Origin: CAZSAT01 sp964604675
GTDB taxonomy: Bacteria; Myxococcota_A; UBA796; CAJQPC01
Direction of reading: 5' to 3'
Assembly (NCBI GenBank): GCA_964604675.1
Contig: CAZSAT010000054.1
Span: forward strand, 1 to 45,746
DNA: 45,746 nt
Part shown: positions 8,044 through 16,160 of the stretch, piece after piece
How positions within the stretch are numbered: position 1 is the stretch's first letter
How the letters are laid out: each line of letters begins with the position of its first letter
Position numbers and translations under genes: made by a program
Notes under the pieces: generated by a model
Databases searched by the model: none
Seen by the model: only the letters and a program-made list of their open reading frames with translations
What the model was told of the DNA's origin: nothing

Positions 8044-9413
8044 TGCGCACCCCCGCACTGCTCTGGGCCGCCGGCCTGCTGGTGCACGCGCTCTGGGCAC
8101 TGGCAGTGCCCGGACCCAGCGACTGGGATCCCGCCTACTACAGCGAGGTCGCGCGCCACATTGCGGCTGGTCACGGCGCCGTGACCAACGCGGCCTGGCT
8201 GCACGCCGCGCTGCCGGCCAGCCTCCCGCAGCCTGCGGACCTGCACTGGATGCCGTTGCCGTCTCGGGTGCTCGTGCTCGAGGCCTGGCTGGGCGGGTGG
8301 GGCCAGGTGACCACGGTGCTGCTCGGCGCTCTCTGGGCTCCTCTGGCGTGGGCTCTGGCCCGTGCCGTCGGTGCACCGGGGCGCACCGCCGTGCTGGCGG
8401 GGCTGCTCGCCGCCACCGGCCTGGGCTACGCCCGCTTCCTGTCCACCCCCGACAGCATCGCCCTCTACGGCGTGCTGGGCGGGCTCGGGTTCCTCGCCGT
8501 GGCCACACAACACCGGTCGCTACCGCTGGTGGCGGCGGCGGCGGCGCTGACCCGGGGCGACGGCTTCCTGCTCGGCTTGGCCTGGTCCGGCCGCGGCCAC
8601 CGCCTGCTCGCGGGCGCCGCAGGCCTGCTCGCCTTCGCTGGTTGGCAAGCCCGAGGCCTCTGGTTGGGCGGGGAACGCTTCCTCGCCCTGCGCGGGAGCA
8701 CGGCGCAGGCCCTGTTCCCCGAGGGCGCCACCTGCGCAGCCCCCGCCAGCGGCCTGGGCGAGCGGCTGCACACCGTCGGCGGAGAGCTGCTCGACGTGTT
8801 GGTCGTGCCGCTGATCGCCGGCGCTGGGCTGGTCCCCCTGCTGGCGCTCGTGGGTGCCTGGACCCTGCGCACCCAGCCCGTGGTGCGGCGCGGCGCGGCC
8901 TACACGCTGCTCTTCCCGCCCATCGTCATCGCGCTCGCGCCGGCCGTCGGCGGGAGCGGCACCGTCTTCCGCTCCCTGTCGGCCGTCGCCCCGCTGGCCT
9001 GCGCGCTCGCCGCCGTGGGCATCGCCGCCTGGATCCGGGCACGCGCCCTGCATCCGGGAGTCGCAGCCGCCCTGGGACTGGCGGTCGCGGGCACCTCGGT
9101 CACGATGGGGGTGCTCTACACCCGCAGCGCACCGGAGCGCGACTGGGTGTGCCCCGAGGCCGAGGGCGCCGTCTTCGCGAGCGACCCCTTCTTCGTGGCC
9201 TTCGCCTGCGACCAGCCGGCCGTGCTGCTCGCCCCGTGCCACAGCCCCGAGCAGGTCCAGGCTGCGGCCGCGCTCCTCGCCATCGACCAGGCCTGGTTCC
9301 CCGCCGGGCGCGACGGCGAGGTGGGCGCCAGCTTCGACGAGGCCGAAGACCTCCTCCAGGGCTGGTCCGCCGTCGGCACCCGGGAACGCCTCGCACCCGA
9401 AGGCCTCCGATAG
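8043..9413 (+). CDS. GT-C type integral membrane glycosyltransferase
   Basis: A 456-residue polytopic membrane protein with about ten hydrophobic segments. Right after the first segment comes DWDPAYYSEVARHIAAGHG, the acidic catalytic loop pattern of GT-C glycosyltransferases (ArnT/PMT-like, GT39/GT83 group), which move sugars from polyprenyl-phosphate donors on the outer face of the inner membrane. A soluble C-terminal part with three cysteines follows (VCPEAEG, ACDQP, APCHSP). The exact donor and acceptor cannot be told. The start is fixed by the TGATG overlap with the upstream lipoprotein. It is followed one base later by the AlkP-superfamily gene, so a joint role in modifying a lipid-linked or surface glycan is likely. 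Confidence 0.78.
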   Translation: MRTPALLWAAGLLVHALWALAVPGPSDWDPAYYSEVARHIAAGHGAVTNAAWLHAALPASLPQPADLHWMPLPSRVLVLEAWLGGWGQVTTVLLGALWAPLAWALARAVGAPGRTAVLAGLLAATGLGYARFLSTPDSIALYGVLGGLGFLAVATQHRSLPLVAAAAALTRGDGFLLGLAWSGRGHRLLAGAAGLLAFAGWQARGLWLGGERFLALRGSTAQALFPEGATCAAPASGLGERLHTVGGELLDVLVVPLIAGAGLVPLLALVGAWTLRTQPVVRRGAAYTLLFPPIVIALAPAVGGSGTVFRSLSAVAPLACALAAVGIAAWIRARALHPGVAAALGLAVAGTSVTMGVLYTRSAPERDWVCPEAEGAVFASDPFFVAFACDQPAVLLAPCHSPEQVQAAAALLAIDQAWFPAGRDGEVGASFDEAEDLLQGWSAVGTRERLAPEGLR

Positions 9414-9414
9414 G

Positions 9415-11127
9415 ATGCCCGCCGTGTCGTCACGCTCCCACCGCGCCCTCGTCCTTCCCTGGCTGGCCCTCGGCGGCGTCGAGACCTACTTCACCCACCG
9501 GTCACTCGTCCCCCACAGCACCTTGGAGCTCGTGCTCGAGTGGGCGGCGCTCCTGCTCCTCGGCACCTGCCAGATCGTGCTGGGTCGAGGGGTCTGGCGC
9601 TCGCCGCTCCTGCCGGCGGCCGCCGGCCTGCTCATGGCGCTCATGACCCTGAAGCCCGCGGGCAGCCTGGCGGTGGCGGTCTACGCGGTCGGCTCGATCG
9701 GCGTGCTCGCCTGGCTGGTGCGGGTGCTGGACCGGATGTTCGGGCCCGGCGTGCTGGTCGGCTGCGCGCTGGCGCTCGTGGCCGGCGTCGGCATGCGCTA
9801 CGCCGTGCTCTTCGAGCTCACCGGCTACCAGATCGAAGCCCTTCGTGGGCAGGCGCACGCGGCCACCCGGGAGCGCCTCCTCGTCGAGCTGAAGCAGCCC
9901 GGTCACCGAAGCCTCCCGGCGTCCTCGAGCAGCGGGCCGCCGCTGGTCCTCATCAGCATCGACACGCTTCGTCAGGACGTCGGGCAGGAGATGACCACCT
10001 ACCGACGCCTCGCAGCGCGGGGGGCGGCGTGGCCAGCAGCGATGAGCACATCGTCATGGACCCTGCCGGCCACCGCCTCGCTCGCGACCGGGGCCCTCCC
10101 GGGGACCCACGGCGCGGGCTACCACCCGTCCGGCCACTACCAGGGCATCGACCCCGAGATCCCCACCCTCGCGGAGGAGCTGAAGGCCGCGGGCTACGCC
10201 ACGGCCGCGATCGCCGCGAACCCCTGGGTCAGTCGCCAGATGGGCTTCGACCGCGGCTTCGATCGCTTCGTGCACTCCCTGGACAACTTCTCGCACAAGC
10301 TGCTCGTGATGGGCGTCCCTCGTCGGCCCACGCTGCCCACGTACTCCGACGCCCTGGTGGAACGCGCGGTGTCGTGGGTGGAGTCGGCGCCCGCCACGGG
10401 CTGGTACCTCTGGATCCATGTGATCGACCCCCACATGCCCTACGACCGCTCCAGCGATCCCCGCTTCCAGAGCGTGACCACGGGCGACCTGAAGACGGGT
10501 GCCTTTGTCGACGCCGAGCGCCGCGCGGCCACCATGACCGCGTACCGCGAGATGACGGCGCTGACCGATGCCAACCTGGCGCCCCTGTTGGACGCCCTCG
10601 AGGCCAAGGGTGTGCTGGACGAAGGCCTCGTCGCCCTCACGAGTGACCATGGCGAGGAGCTGTGGGAGCACGACCACATCGGCCACGCCCACTCCCATCA
10701 CGGGGTCGTCACCGACGTCCCGCTGGTGCTGGTGGCCCCGGGCCTGCAGCCGGGGGTGCGTGACGAGGCCGCCTCCATCGCCGACATCCCCAGCACCTTC
10801 CGGGCCGCCGCCGGTCTGGACGCCCGGGGCGTCGACCTGCGCCAGCCGCAGCCACCGGACCGGGTGGTGACCGCCTGGGGCAACCTCCACGACCACCTGG
10901 AGCGCAGCGCCCGCACCTCCGACGCGCGCCTCATCGTGACCGAGGCCACCGGCGACGCACGCTACTTCCACCTCGACCACGACCCTGACGAGCACCGACC
11001 CGGCAGCGCGCCGATCGGCGATCCGCTGATCGAGGCGGTCGAGGCGATCGAGGCGCCCGCCGCGAGCGACGCGGTGCAGATGGACGACCTCTCCGCCCTC
11101 GAGGCGCTCGGCTACGTGGGCCAGTAG
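9415..11127 (+). CDS. Membrane-anchored alkaline-phosphatase-superfamily (sulfatase-like) enzyme with Thr nucleophile
   Basis: A 570-residue enzyme. About four hydrophobic segments (residues 10-140) anchor it; the catalytic domain starts near 176 with LVLISIDTLRQD (metal ligand D183). The nucleophile element reads SSWTLPATASLATG. Aligned with the sulfatase signature C-x-P-S-R, the Cys is Thr216 and the Arg is Thr220, so formylglycine activation is not possible and a phosphatase or phospho-transferase (as in EptA/LtaS) is more likely. Further metal ligands lie in TSDHGEELWEHDHIGH. The ATG at 9415 directly follows the glycosyltransferase stop; a GTG at 9424 with AGGA upstream is an alternative. 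The pairing with a GT-C enzyme suggests decoration of a surface glycolipid; the substrate is unknown. Confidence 0.82.
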   Translation: MPAVSSRSHRALVLPWLALGGVETYFTHRSLVPHSTLELVLEWAALLLLGTCQIVLGRGVWRSPLLPAAAGLLMALMTLKPAGSLAVAVYAVGSIGVLAWLVRVLDRMFGPGVLVGCALALVAGVGMRYAVLFELTGYQIEALRGQAHAATRERLLVELKQPGHRSLPASSSSGPPLVLISIDTLRQDVGQEMTTYRRLAARGAAWPAAMSTSSWTLPATASLATGALPGTHGAGYHPSGHYQGIDPEIPTLAEELKAAGYATAAIAANPWVSRQMGFDRGFDRFVHSLDNFSHKLLVMGVPRRPTLPTYSDALVERAVSWVESAPATGWYLWIHVIDPHMPYDRSSDPRFQSVTTGDLKTGAFVDAERRAATMTAYREMTALTDANLAPLLDALEAKGVLDEGLVALTSDHGEELWEHDHIGHAHSHHGVVTDVPLVLVAPGLQPGVRDEAASIADIPSTFRAAAGLDARGVDLRQPQPPDRVVTAWGNLHDHLERSARTSDARLIVTEATGDARYFHLDHDPDEHRPGSAPIGDPLIEAVEAIEAPAASDAVQMDDLSALEALGYVGQ

Positions 11128-11190
11128 CCGCCCTGTCATCGCCCCGAGGTCACCGACCTGCGATGAAGGGGGTGGCTCCGACGGGTGAAC

Positions 11191-11916
11191 ATGCTCAGCG
11201 CATGGCTCCTTGCCGCCTGTTCCGAGAGCGGCTTCACGACCGTCACGGACGTCCGGGGTGACGACACCGGCGCCGCGCGTCCCAGCGACACCGGCGACCC
11301 GGGTACCACCTACAGCACCCCCGAAGACACGGGTCCACCGGTCGACTCGGGCGCGCCCCCCGAAGACACGGCTCCACCCGAGCACGAGCCCGAGACCTGC
11401 TCGGTGCTCACCATGGTCCACATGGCCGGGACCGGCCCCCAGGACTGCCCGCTCGACTACGCGACCTACATGATGGACGACGGCGACGGACCCAACTTCA
11501 TCTGCTGCCCGCTGCCCGCAGACGACATCCTGGTCGATGCCCTGCCGATCAGCCGGGGGAGCGGATGCGGGAGCAACGAGGTCATCACCGGGTTCGACAG
11601 CGCCTACGCGTTCCGGTGCAGCCAGATCAACACCGACCGGTACAGCCTCGGTTCGGCAGCAGAACCCTGCTACTTCGGCGACGGGTGGTCCGGTGGCTGG
11701 GGCGTGGACAGCTGCTCGAACCACCCCCACACCTGGGACGCCGTGCAGCAGGACTACTTCGGCTCGGACGGCTGCTCCGGCTACCCCTACGGCGCGCTCT
11801 TCACCAGCCAGAGCGGCAAGGACTGCGACGACATGCGTGCAGCCGAAGTGCTCTACAACGGCACGGTCCAGGGCGACCCGGCCGCAGGCACGCCGGTGGA
11901 CATGTTCCGGCAGTAG
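11191..11916 (+). CDS. Cysteine-rich lipoprotein with Asp/Thr-Gly linker
   Basis: A 241-residue predicted lipoprotein with a very short signal (MLSAWLLAAC) and then a 60-residue low-complexity linker with repeated DTG/EDT units, typical of surface lipoproteins in this genome. The mature domain is rich in Cys and aromatic residues (for example FICCPLPADDILVD and SGCGSNEV) and has about ten cysteines, so disulfide stabilisation outside the cytoplasm is expected. I do not recognise the family. An in-frame GTG lies two codons upstream (11185); the ATG at 11191 is chosen because the hydrophobic run starts there. It converges with the DEAD-box gene, with only three bases between the stops. Confidence 0.72.
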   Translation: MLSAWLLAACSESGFTTVTDVRGDDTGAARPSDTGDPGTTYSTPEDTGPPVDSGAPPEDTAPPEHEPETCSVLTMVHMAGTGPQDCPLDYATYMMDDGDGPNFICCPLPADDILVDALPISRGSGCGSNEVITGFDSAYAFRCSQINTDRYSLGSAAEPCYFGDGWSGGWGVDSCSNHPHTWDAVQQDYFGSDGCSGYPYGALFTSQSGKDCDDMRAAEVLYNGTVQGDPAAGTPVDMFRQ

Positions 11917-11919
11917 CCG

Positions 11920-13116
11920 TCAGCGCTTCCGCACCTTGCGCTGCCCTCCGGCCTTGCTGTCCTTCTTGGGCGGCGTGCGGGCCTCGAGGTGCCAGCGGTG
12001 GTCCTTGTCGACCGCGAGCCGCTGGGCGAGGTGCTTCTCGATGGCGCGCTTGCGGGGCTGCTCCCTCGGGTCGCAGAAGCTCATGGCCACGCCGGCCTCG
12101 CCCGCACGTGCGGTGCGGCCCACCCGGTGCACGTAGTCCTCGGCCGTGCGCGGCATGTCGAGGTTCACCACCAGATCGACCCGCGGCACGTCGAGCCCGC
12201 GGCCCGCCAGATCGGTGGCCACCAGCACCTTCAGCGAACCGGACTTGAAGGCTTCCAACACCGACGCACGCTTGGCCTGGGTGCGCTTGCCATGGAGGGG
12301 CGCGGCCGCGAAGCCGTGCTCACGCAAGCCGTGGGCGTAGCGCTCGACCCGCTCCCGGGTGGCGGCGAACACCAGGGTGCGGGCCGGCCGGCGGGCCTCC
12401 AGGATCGCTTCCAGGAGCGCCTGCTTGTCCCGTGAGAGCACGTGGTACACGACCTGCTCGAGGCGCTCCGCCGTGTCGGCGTCCGGGTTGTCGTCGATGA
12501 CCACCGGGTCGCGCAGGATGCGCTGGGCGAGGGCGCGCACCTCGGCCGGCAGGGTGGCGGAGAAGAGCGCCCGCTGGCAGGTGGACGGCACCGAGCGCAG
12601 CACACGGTCGGCATCGCCGAGGAAGCCCAGGTCGAGCATGCGATCGGCCTCGTCCAGCACCACCAGGTCCACGGCGTCCAGGCGCGCACGGCGGTGATCC
12701 ACCAGATCGAACAACCGCCCCGGCGTGGCGGTGAGCACCTGCAGCCCGCGGCCCAGCATGCGCACCTGCCAGCGGTGGTTCACCCCTCCGAACACGGCAC
12801 CGTGCGACAAGGCCAGCCGGCTCGCCAACACCTCGGTCTCCGCGTCGATCTGCTCGGCGAGCTCGCGGGTGGGCGTGAGCACGAGCACACGGCAGCCCTG
12901 CTCCGGGGCCGACCGCGGCTCGAGGTGGAGCCTCTGGAGCGCGGGGAGCAGGAAGGCCCCCGTCTTGCCGGTCCCGGTGCGGGCCGACGCCATCACGTCC
13001 GAGCCCGCGAGCAGGGGCGGGATCGCCTGCTGCTGGACCGAGGTGGGGGTGATCCACCCGGCGCGCTCGACCGCCTTCTGGAGCGGCCCGCAGAGCCCCA
13101 GCGCGTCGAAGCTCAC
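11920..13116 (-). CDS. DEAD-box ATP-dependent RNA helicase (RhlE-like)
   Basis: A 398-residue RNA helicase used in RNA remodelling, ribosome assembly or mRNA decay. Motifs are in order: Q-motif region (GWITPTSVQQQAIP), Walker A ARTGTGKT (residues 45-52), PTRELAEQI, TPGRLFDL, DEAD within LDEADRMLDLGF, SATLP, then the second RecA domain with VATDLAGRGLDVPRV and HRVGRTARAGE. The C-terminal tail is short and basic (KKDSKAGGQRKVRKR), suited to RNA binding. The GTG start at 13116 overlaps the stop of the steroid-reductase-like gene by four bases (GTGA), which implies coupled translation despite unrelated functions. The family is certain; the subfamily less so. Confidence 0.95.
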   Translation of the reverse strand: MSFDALGLCGPLQKAVERAGWITPTSVQQQAIPPLLAGSDVMASARTGTGKTGAFLLPALQRLHLEPRSAPEQGCRVLVLTPTRELAEQIDAETEVLASRLALSHGAVFGGVNHRWQVRMLGRGLQVLTATPGRLFDLVDHRRARLDAVDLVVLDEADRMLDLGFLGDADRVLRSVPSTCQRALFSATLPAEVRALAQRILRDPVVIDDNPDADTAERLEQVVYHVLSRDKQALLEAILEARRPARTLVFAATRERVERYAHGLREHGFAAAPLHGKRTQAKRASVLEAFKSGSLKVLVATDLAGRGLDVPRVDLVVNLDMPRTAEDYVHRVGRTARAGEAGVAMSFCDPREQPRKRAIEKHLAQRLAVDKDHRWHLEARTPPKKDSKAGGQRKVRKR

Positions 13117-13859
13117 AGCACGTACGGGACCAGGGCCCGGCGCTCACTGGGGTAGTCGGAGAAGGTCTCCCGGTACCAGCGGTGGTTCTGCAGAGCGCGC
13201 GGCAGCAGGTTGGCCGACGTGTACAAGAAGAACGCCAGCCCGCCGAGCGACCAGGTGGCGACGGCCCAGCCCAACCACTCCAACATCTCACCCAGGTAGT
13301 TCGGGCACGTGACAAAGCGGTAGAGCCCGCCCATCGGCACCTTGTAGCCCGTCTCCCCCGGCTTCCGGAGGTTCAAGAGCACCGTGTCGGCGTGCAGGTT
13401 GATCGCCATGCCCACCGCGAAGACCCCCAGGCCGATCCAGAGCGTGGGCTGCGAGAGGCCGTAGTCGCCCAGGTGGCTGGCCTGCCGGGCGTTCACCACG
13501 GCGTTGACCGAGTTGAACACCAGCGCGATGGTCGGGATCAAGAGCGCCATGCGCTTTCCGGTGGTCTTGAGCCGGAACGGGAAGACGAAGGTGCGGTGCA
13601 CGTAGTGGAGCTGCCACGCAGCCAGCAGGAGCAGCGGCGCGGGCTCCCAGGCGTGGTCGCCCTGCACCCAGACCCACGAGAACACCAGCACCGCCGGGCT
13701 CTCCATCAGGATCCAGCCCCAACGGTTCGGCAGGGTCGGGCCCCACCCGTCGCGCATGTGCCGGCCGTAGGGGGCCGACAGGAACAGCAGGACGAGCAGC
13801 GTGAGCGGAGCGGCGGCCAGCACGCCGTAGACCAGCAGCTGGTGGGTCTCGGCGCTCAC
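13113..13859 (-). CDS. Steroid 5-alpha-reductase family membrane protein
   Basis: A 248-residue integral membrane protein with six to seven hydrophobic segments. The C-terminal signature matches the 3-oxo-5-alpha-steroid 4-dehydrogenase family: GLYRFVTCPNYLGEMLEWLG, with the Asn-Tyr-x-Gly-Glu element used in NADPH binding, and an earlier HYVHRTFVFPFR element also seen in eukaryotic 5-alpha-reductases. The GTG start at 13859 overlaps the SDR stop (GTGA), and its own stop overlaps the helicase start. Homologues act on steroids, enoyl-CoA (TECR) or isoprenoid methyl groups, so the substrate stays open. Its coupling to a 3-beta-HSD-like SDR raises the possibility of sterol or steroid conversion, known in some myxobacteria. 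Confidence 0.85.
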   Translation of the reverse strand: MSAETHQLLVYGVLAAAPLTLLVLLFLSAPYGRHMRDGWGPTLPNRWGWILMESPAVLVFSWVWVQGDHAWEPAPLLLLAAWQLHYVHRTFVFPFRLKTTGKRMALLIPTIALVFNSVNAVVNARQASHLGDYGLSQPTLWIGLGVFAVGMAINLHADTVLLNLRKPGETGYKVPMGGLYRFVTCPNYLGEMLEWLGWAVATWSLGGLAFFLYTSANLLPRALQNHRWYRETFSDYPSERRALVPYVL

Positions 13860-14830
13860 TGGATCTGGCCGGCTTCGCGGAACCAGGCCAGGCTCTCCTG
13901 GATCGTCTGCTCGAGCGGGCGGGGCGAGAAGCCCAGCTCGCGGGATGCCTTGGCGGAGCTGATGCGCGACGGGGCACGGACCGCGTGCAGCGCTTCGCTG
14001 GTGTAGAGCGGCTCGGTGCCCGTGGCCCGAGCGAACAGGGTGGCCGCGGGCGCGGTGGCACGTGCCAGCCACATGGGCGACGTGAACCACGGCGGCTTCA
14101 CACCGGCGGCGCTGCAGGCGATGTCGGCGAACTCGCTCAGGCTCGCCCAGCGACCGCCCAGCAGGTAGCCCTCCCCGGAACCCCCGTGCTCGGCCGCGAG
14201 CAGCATCCCGTCCACCACGTCGCGCACGTCGACCCAGGTGAAGCCGCCGGGTGTGAGCGCCGGCAGCCTCCGGTTGGCCAGGTCCACCAGGATCTTGCCG
14301 ATCCGGCTCGGGGTGTGGTCGAAGGGCCCGACGATCCCGCAGGGGTTGACGATGCTCGCGTGGAGCCCCTCGGCCACGACCTCCCGCACGGCCGCCTCGC
14401 CCGCCGCCTTGGAGCGGTCGTAGCTCGGGTGCTTCGGACCCGGACGACGGGTGGACTCGTCGACCTCCCCGGGCTCCATCAGGTCGTAGGCATGGCAGGA
14501 GCTCACGTGCACGTGGCGCGACACGCCGGCCACAGCGGCCGCCCGCGCCACGTTCCTGGCACCCTCCACGTTGACCCGCTCGACCAGCCCTCCGTGGTCG
14601 CCGTCGATCGAGATGACCGCCGCGCAGTGGAAGCTGCGCTGAGCGCCCATCATCAGCCCGGTGAGGCCGTCGGGTTCGAGCACGTCGCCCGTCACGAGAT
14701 CGACTGGGAGCCCGTCGAGCCGTGCGGCGTCACCGCGGACCAGGCACCGCACGCTGTGGCCCTGATCGAGCAGGCGACGAACGAGCACGCCACCGACGAA
14801 GCCGGTCGCGCCAGTGACAGCGACGGTCAT
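13856..14830 (-). CDS. NAD(P)-dependent extended SDR (3-beta-HSD / dihydroflavonol-reductase-like)
   Basis: A 324-residue extended short-chain dehydrogenase. It has the Rossmann motif TGATGFVGG (residues 6-14), a Ser-Ser pair at 110-111, and the catalytic YxxxK as Y137-K141 (YDRSK). The C-terminal part (LLGGRWASLSEFADI) resembles the substrate lobe of 3-beta-hydroxysteroid dehydrogenase/C4-decarboxylase and DFR-like enzymes. I chose the ATG at 14830, with AGGG upstream, over a GTG two codons earlier. It heads a coupled run with the 5-alpha-reductase-like gene and the helicase, and is divergent from tyrS across about 100 bases. A step on a sterol, hopanoid or polyketide ketone/alcohol is plausible; the exact substrate cannot be read from the sequence. 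Confidence 0.85.
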   Translation of the reverse strand: MTVAVTGATGFVGGVLVRRLLDQGHSVRCLVRGDAARLDGLPVDLVTGDVLEPDGLTGLMMGAQRSFHCAAVISIDGDHGGLVERVNVEGARNVARAAAVAGVSRHVHVSSCHAYDLMEPGEVDESTRRPGPKHPSYDRSKAAGEAAVREVVAEGLHASIVNPCGIVGPFDHTPSRIGKILVDLANRRLPALTPGGFTWVDVRDVVDGMLLAAEHGGSGEGYLLGGRWASLSEFADIACSAAGVKPPWFTSPMWLARATAPAATLFARATGTEPLYTSEALHAVRAPSRISSAKASRELGFSPRPLEQTIQESLAWFREAGQIQ

Positions 14831-14931
14831 GCCCACGCCCTATCGCGTGCGAGCACACGATCCCTTGCGCATCGGCTCGAAACGGGGCATCCCTGGAGGG
14901 TTCGTCGAACGATGACCCGAGGAGGTGCACG

Positions 14932-16024
14932 ATGAACCGGAGCTTGCTTTACCTGCCTTGACCAGGCCGCCCACACCGTCCTGGACGCCGTCGAGCCGCT
15001 GAAGGTCAAGTTCGGCATCGACCCCAACCTGGACCGCATCCACCTCGGGCACTTCGTCCCGCTACGGCTGGCCCGGACCTTCCAGGACCGCGGCCACCGG
15101 CTCGACCTCGTGCTCGGCACCATGACCGCGCGTCTGGGCGACCCCGCAGGGGTGGACCGCACCCGACCGGTGCTGGACCACGCGGCCGTGTCGGCGAACG
15201 CGGACCGCATGGAGCTGCTGCTTCGGCGGGTCCTGAGACCCGGCTTCCGGGTGCACCGGAACCACACCTTCGTCGACGCGATGGACGTGCCGTTCCTGCT
15301 GACCCGACTGGCCCAGCGCTTCACGGTCGACGAGGTGCTCGCACGCAACGGCTTCCGGGAGCGCCGGGCCAAGGGAGGATCGGTCGCGCTGCACGAGCTG
15401 ATCGTGCCCTTGCTCCAGGGCTGGGACTCCGTGAGGCTGCAGGCCGACGTCGAGCTGGGCGGGAACGACCAGCTCTTCAACTTCCAGGTCGCGCGAAAGC
15501 TCCAGCGAGCCGAGGGGCAGGCACCGCAGAAGGTGCTCATGGTGCCCTTGTTGCCCGGAACCGACGGCCGGAAGATGTCCAAGAGCCTCGGAAACTGCGT
15601 GTGGATCGATCAGCCCGCCCGGGAGCTGGTCGCCGCAGGCATGCAGGCCAGCGACGAGGTGGTCGAGGCGTGGCGCGAGCTGCTCACCGAGCTGCCCGAC
15701 AGGGGTCCGGCGATGGTCCGGAAGCTGGCCACGTTGCAGGCCATCGCGAGCGACCTGCACGGCGCTCACGCCGCGGACGATGCCATCCGATGGTGGCGCC
15801 GCGTGGTCGGCGGCGGCGCGTCGGACGACGAAGCGCTCGTCGCTCCCCTCCCCCTCCTCGAGCTCGTCGTCCTGGCGCTCGACTGCTCGAAGAGCCATGC
15901 ACGGCGGCTGGTCGCGGGAGGCGGCGTGCGCGTGGACGACGTGGTGGAGCGCCGGCTGGACCTCGTCCCGTCGTCGGGGGCGCTCGTCCGGGTCGGTCGC
16001 CGCCACTGGCTCCGGGTGAGGTGA
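14932..16024 (+). CDS. tyrS: Divergent tyrosyl-tRNA synthetase with a frame break at its 5' end
   Basis: Class I synthetase charging tRNA-Tyr. The downstream frame encodes KVKFGIDP, the HIGH-type motif HLGH (15041-15052), GDPAG, an ADVELGGNDQLFN tyrosine/adenylate pocket, KMSKS (in GRKMSKSLGN) and a C-terminal S4 domain (LDCSKSHARRLVAGGGVRV). That frame has no ATG, GTG or TTG between a stop at 14933-14935 and a GTG at 15110, which is already past HLGH. A perfect AGGAGGTG followed by ATG 14932 opens another frame (nine codons, MNRSLLYLP, then TGA at 14959-14961); a +1 shift at CCT TGA C joins it to the synthetase frame (Asp-Gln-Ala-Ala...). The total would be about 364 residues, shorter at the N-terminus than the usual 400-430. 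Causes could be a sequencing or assembly indel, a real inactivation, or RF2-like programmed frameshifting. It may be a second, divergent copy. Confidence 0.8.
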
Positions 16025-16083
16025 GCACACGTCCCTGGCGGGGCCTGGTCCACACGTTGATGGGATGCCAGGGACGCGTGCTC
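16023..16083. terminator. Long inverted repeat at convergent gene ends (tyrS / lipoprotein)
   Basis: Arms 16023-16039 and 16067-16083 match at 16 of 17 positions (GAGCAC, one mismatch, then CGTCCCTGGC against its complement), with a 27-base loop. The left arm begins inside the tyrS stop codon. No U-tract follows on either strand, but the position between convergent genes fits a bidirectional terminator or 3'-end stabilising stem. Confidence 0.65.
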
Positions 16084-16160
16084 GGGGGGCAGACGCGGCG
16101 GCGCGGCCACCATTCGGATCCTGCGCCCGTCGTGACGAAGCGCGACACGCCCACACGCCC

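Noticed and set aside
9415..11127. Calling the AlkP-superfamily enzyme an arylsulfatase
   Set aside because: The formylglycine Cys/Ser and the Arg of CxPSR are both replaced by Thr, so a sulfatase assignment is not supported.
15110..16024. tyrS starting at the GTG at 15110
   Set aside because: This start would leave out the HIGH motif and the KVKFGIDP strand, so the product could not be an active synthetase; the conserved sequence clearly continues upstream.
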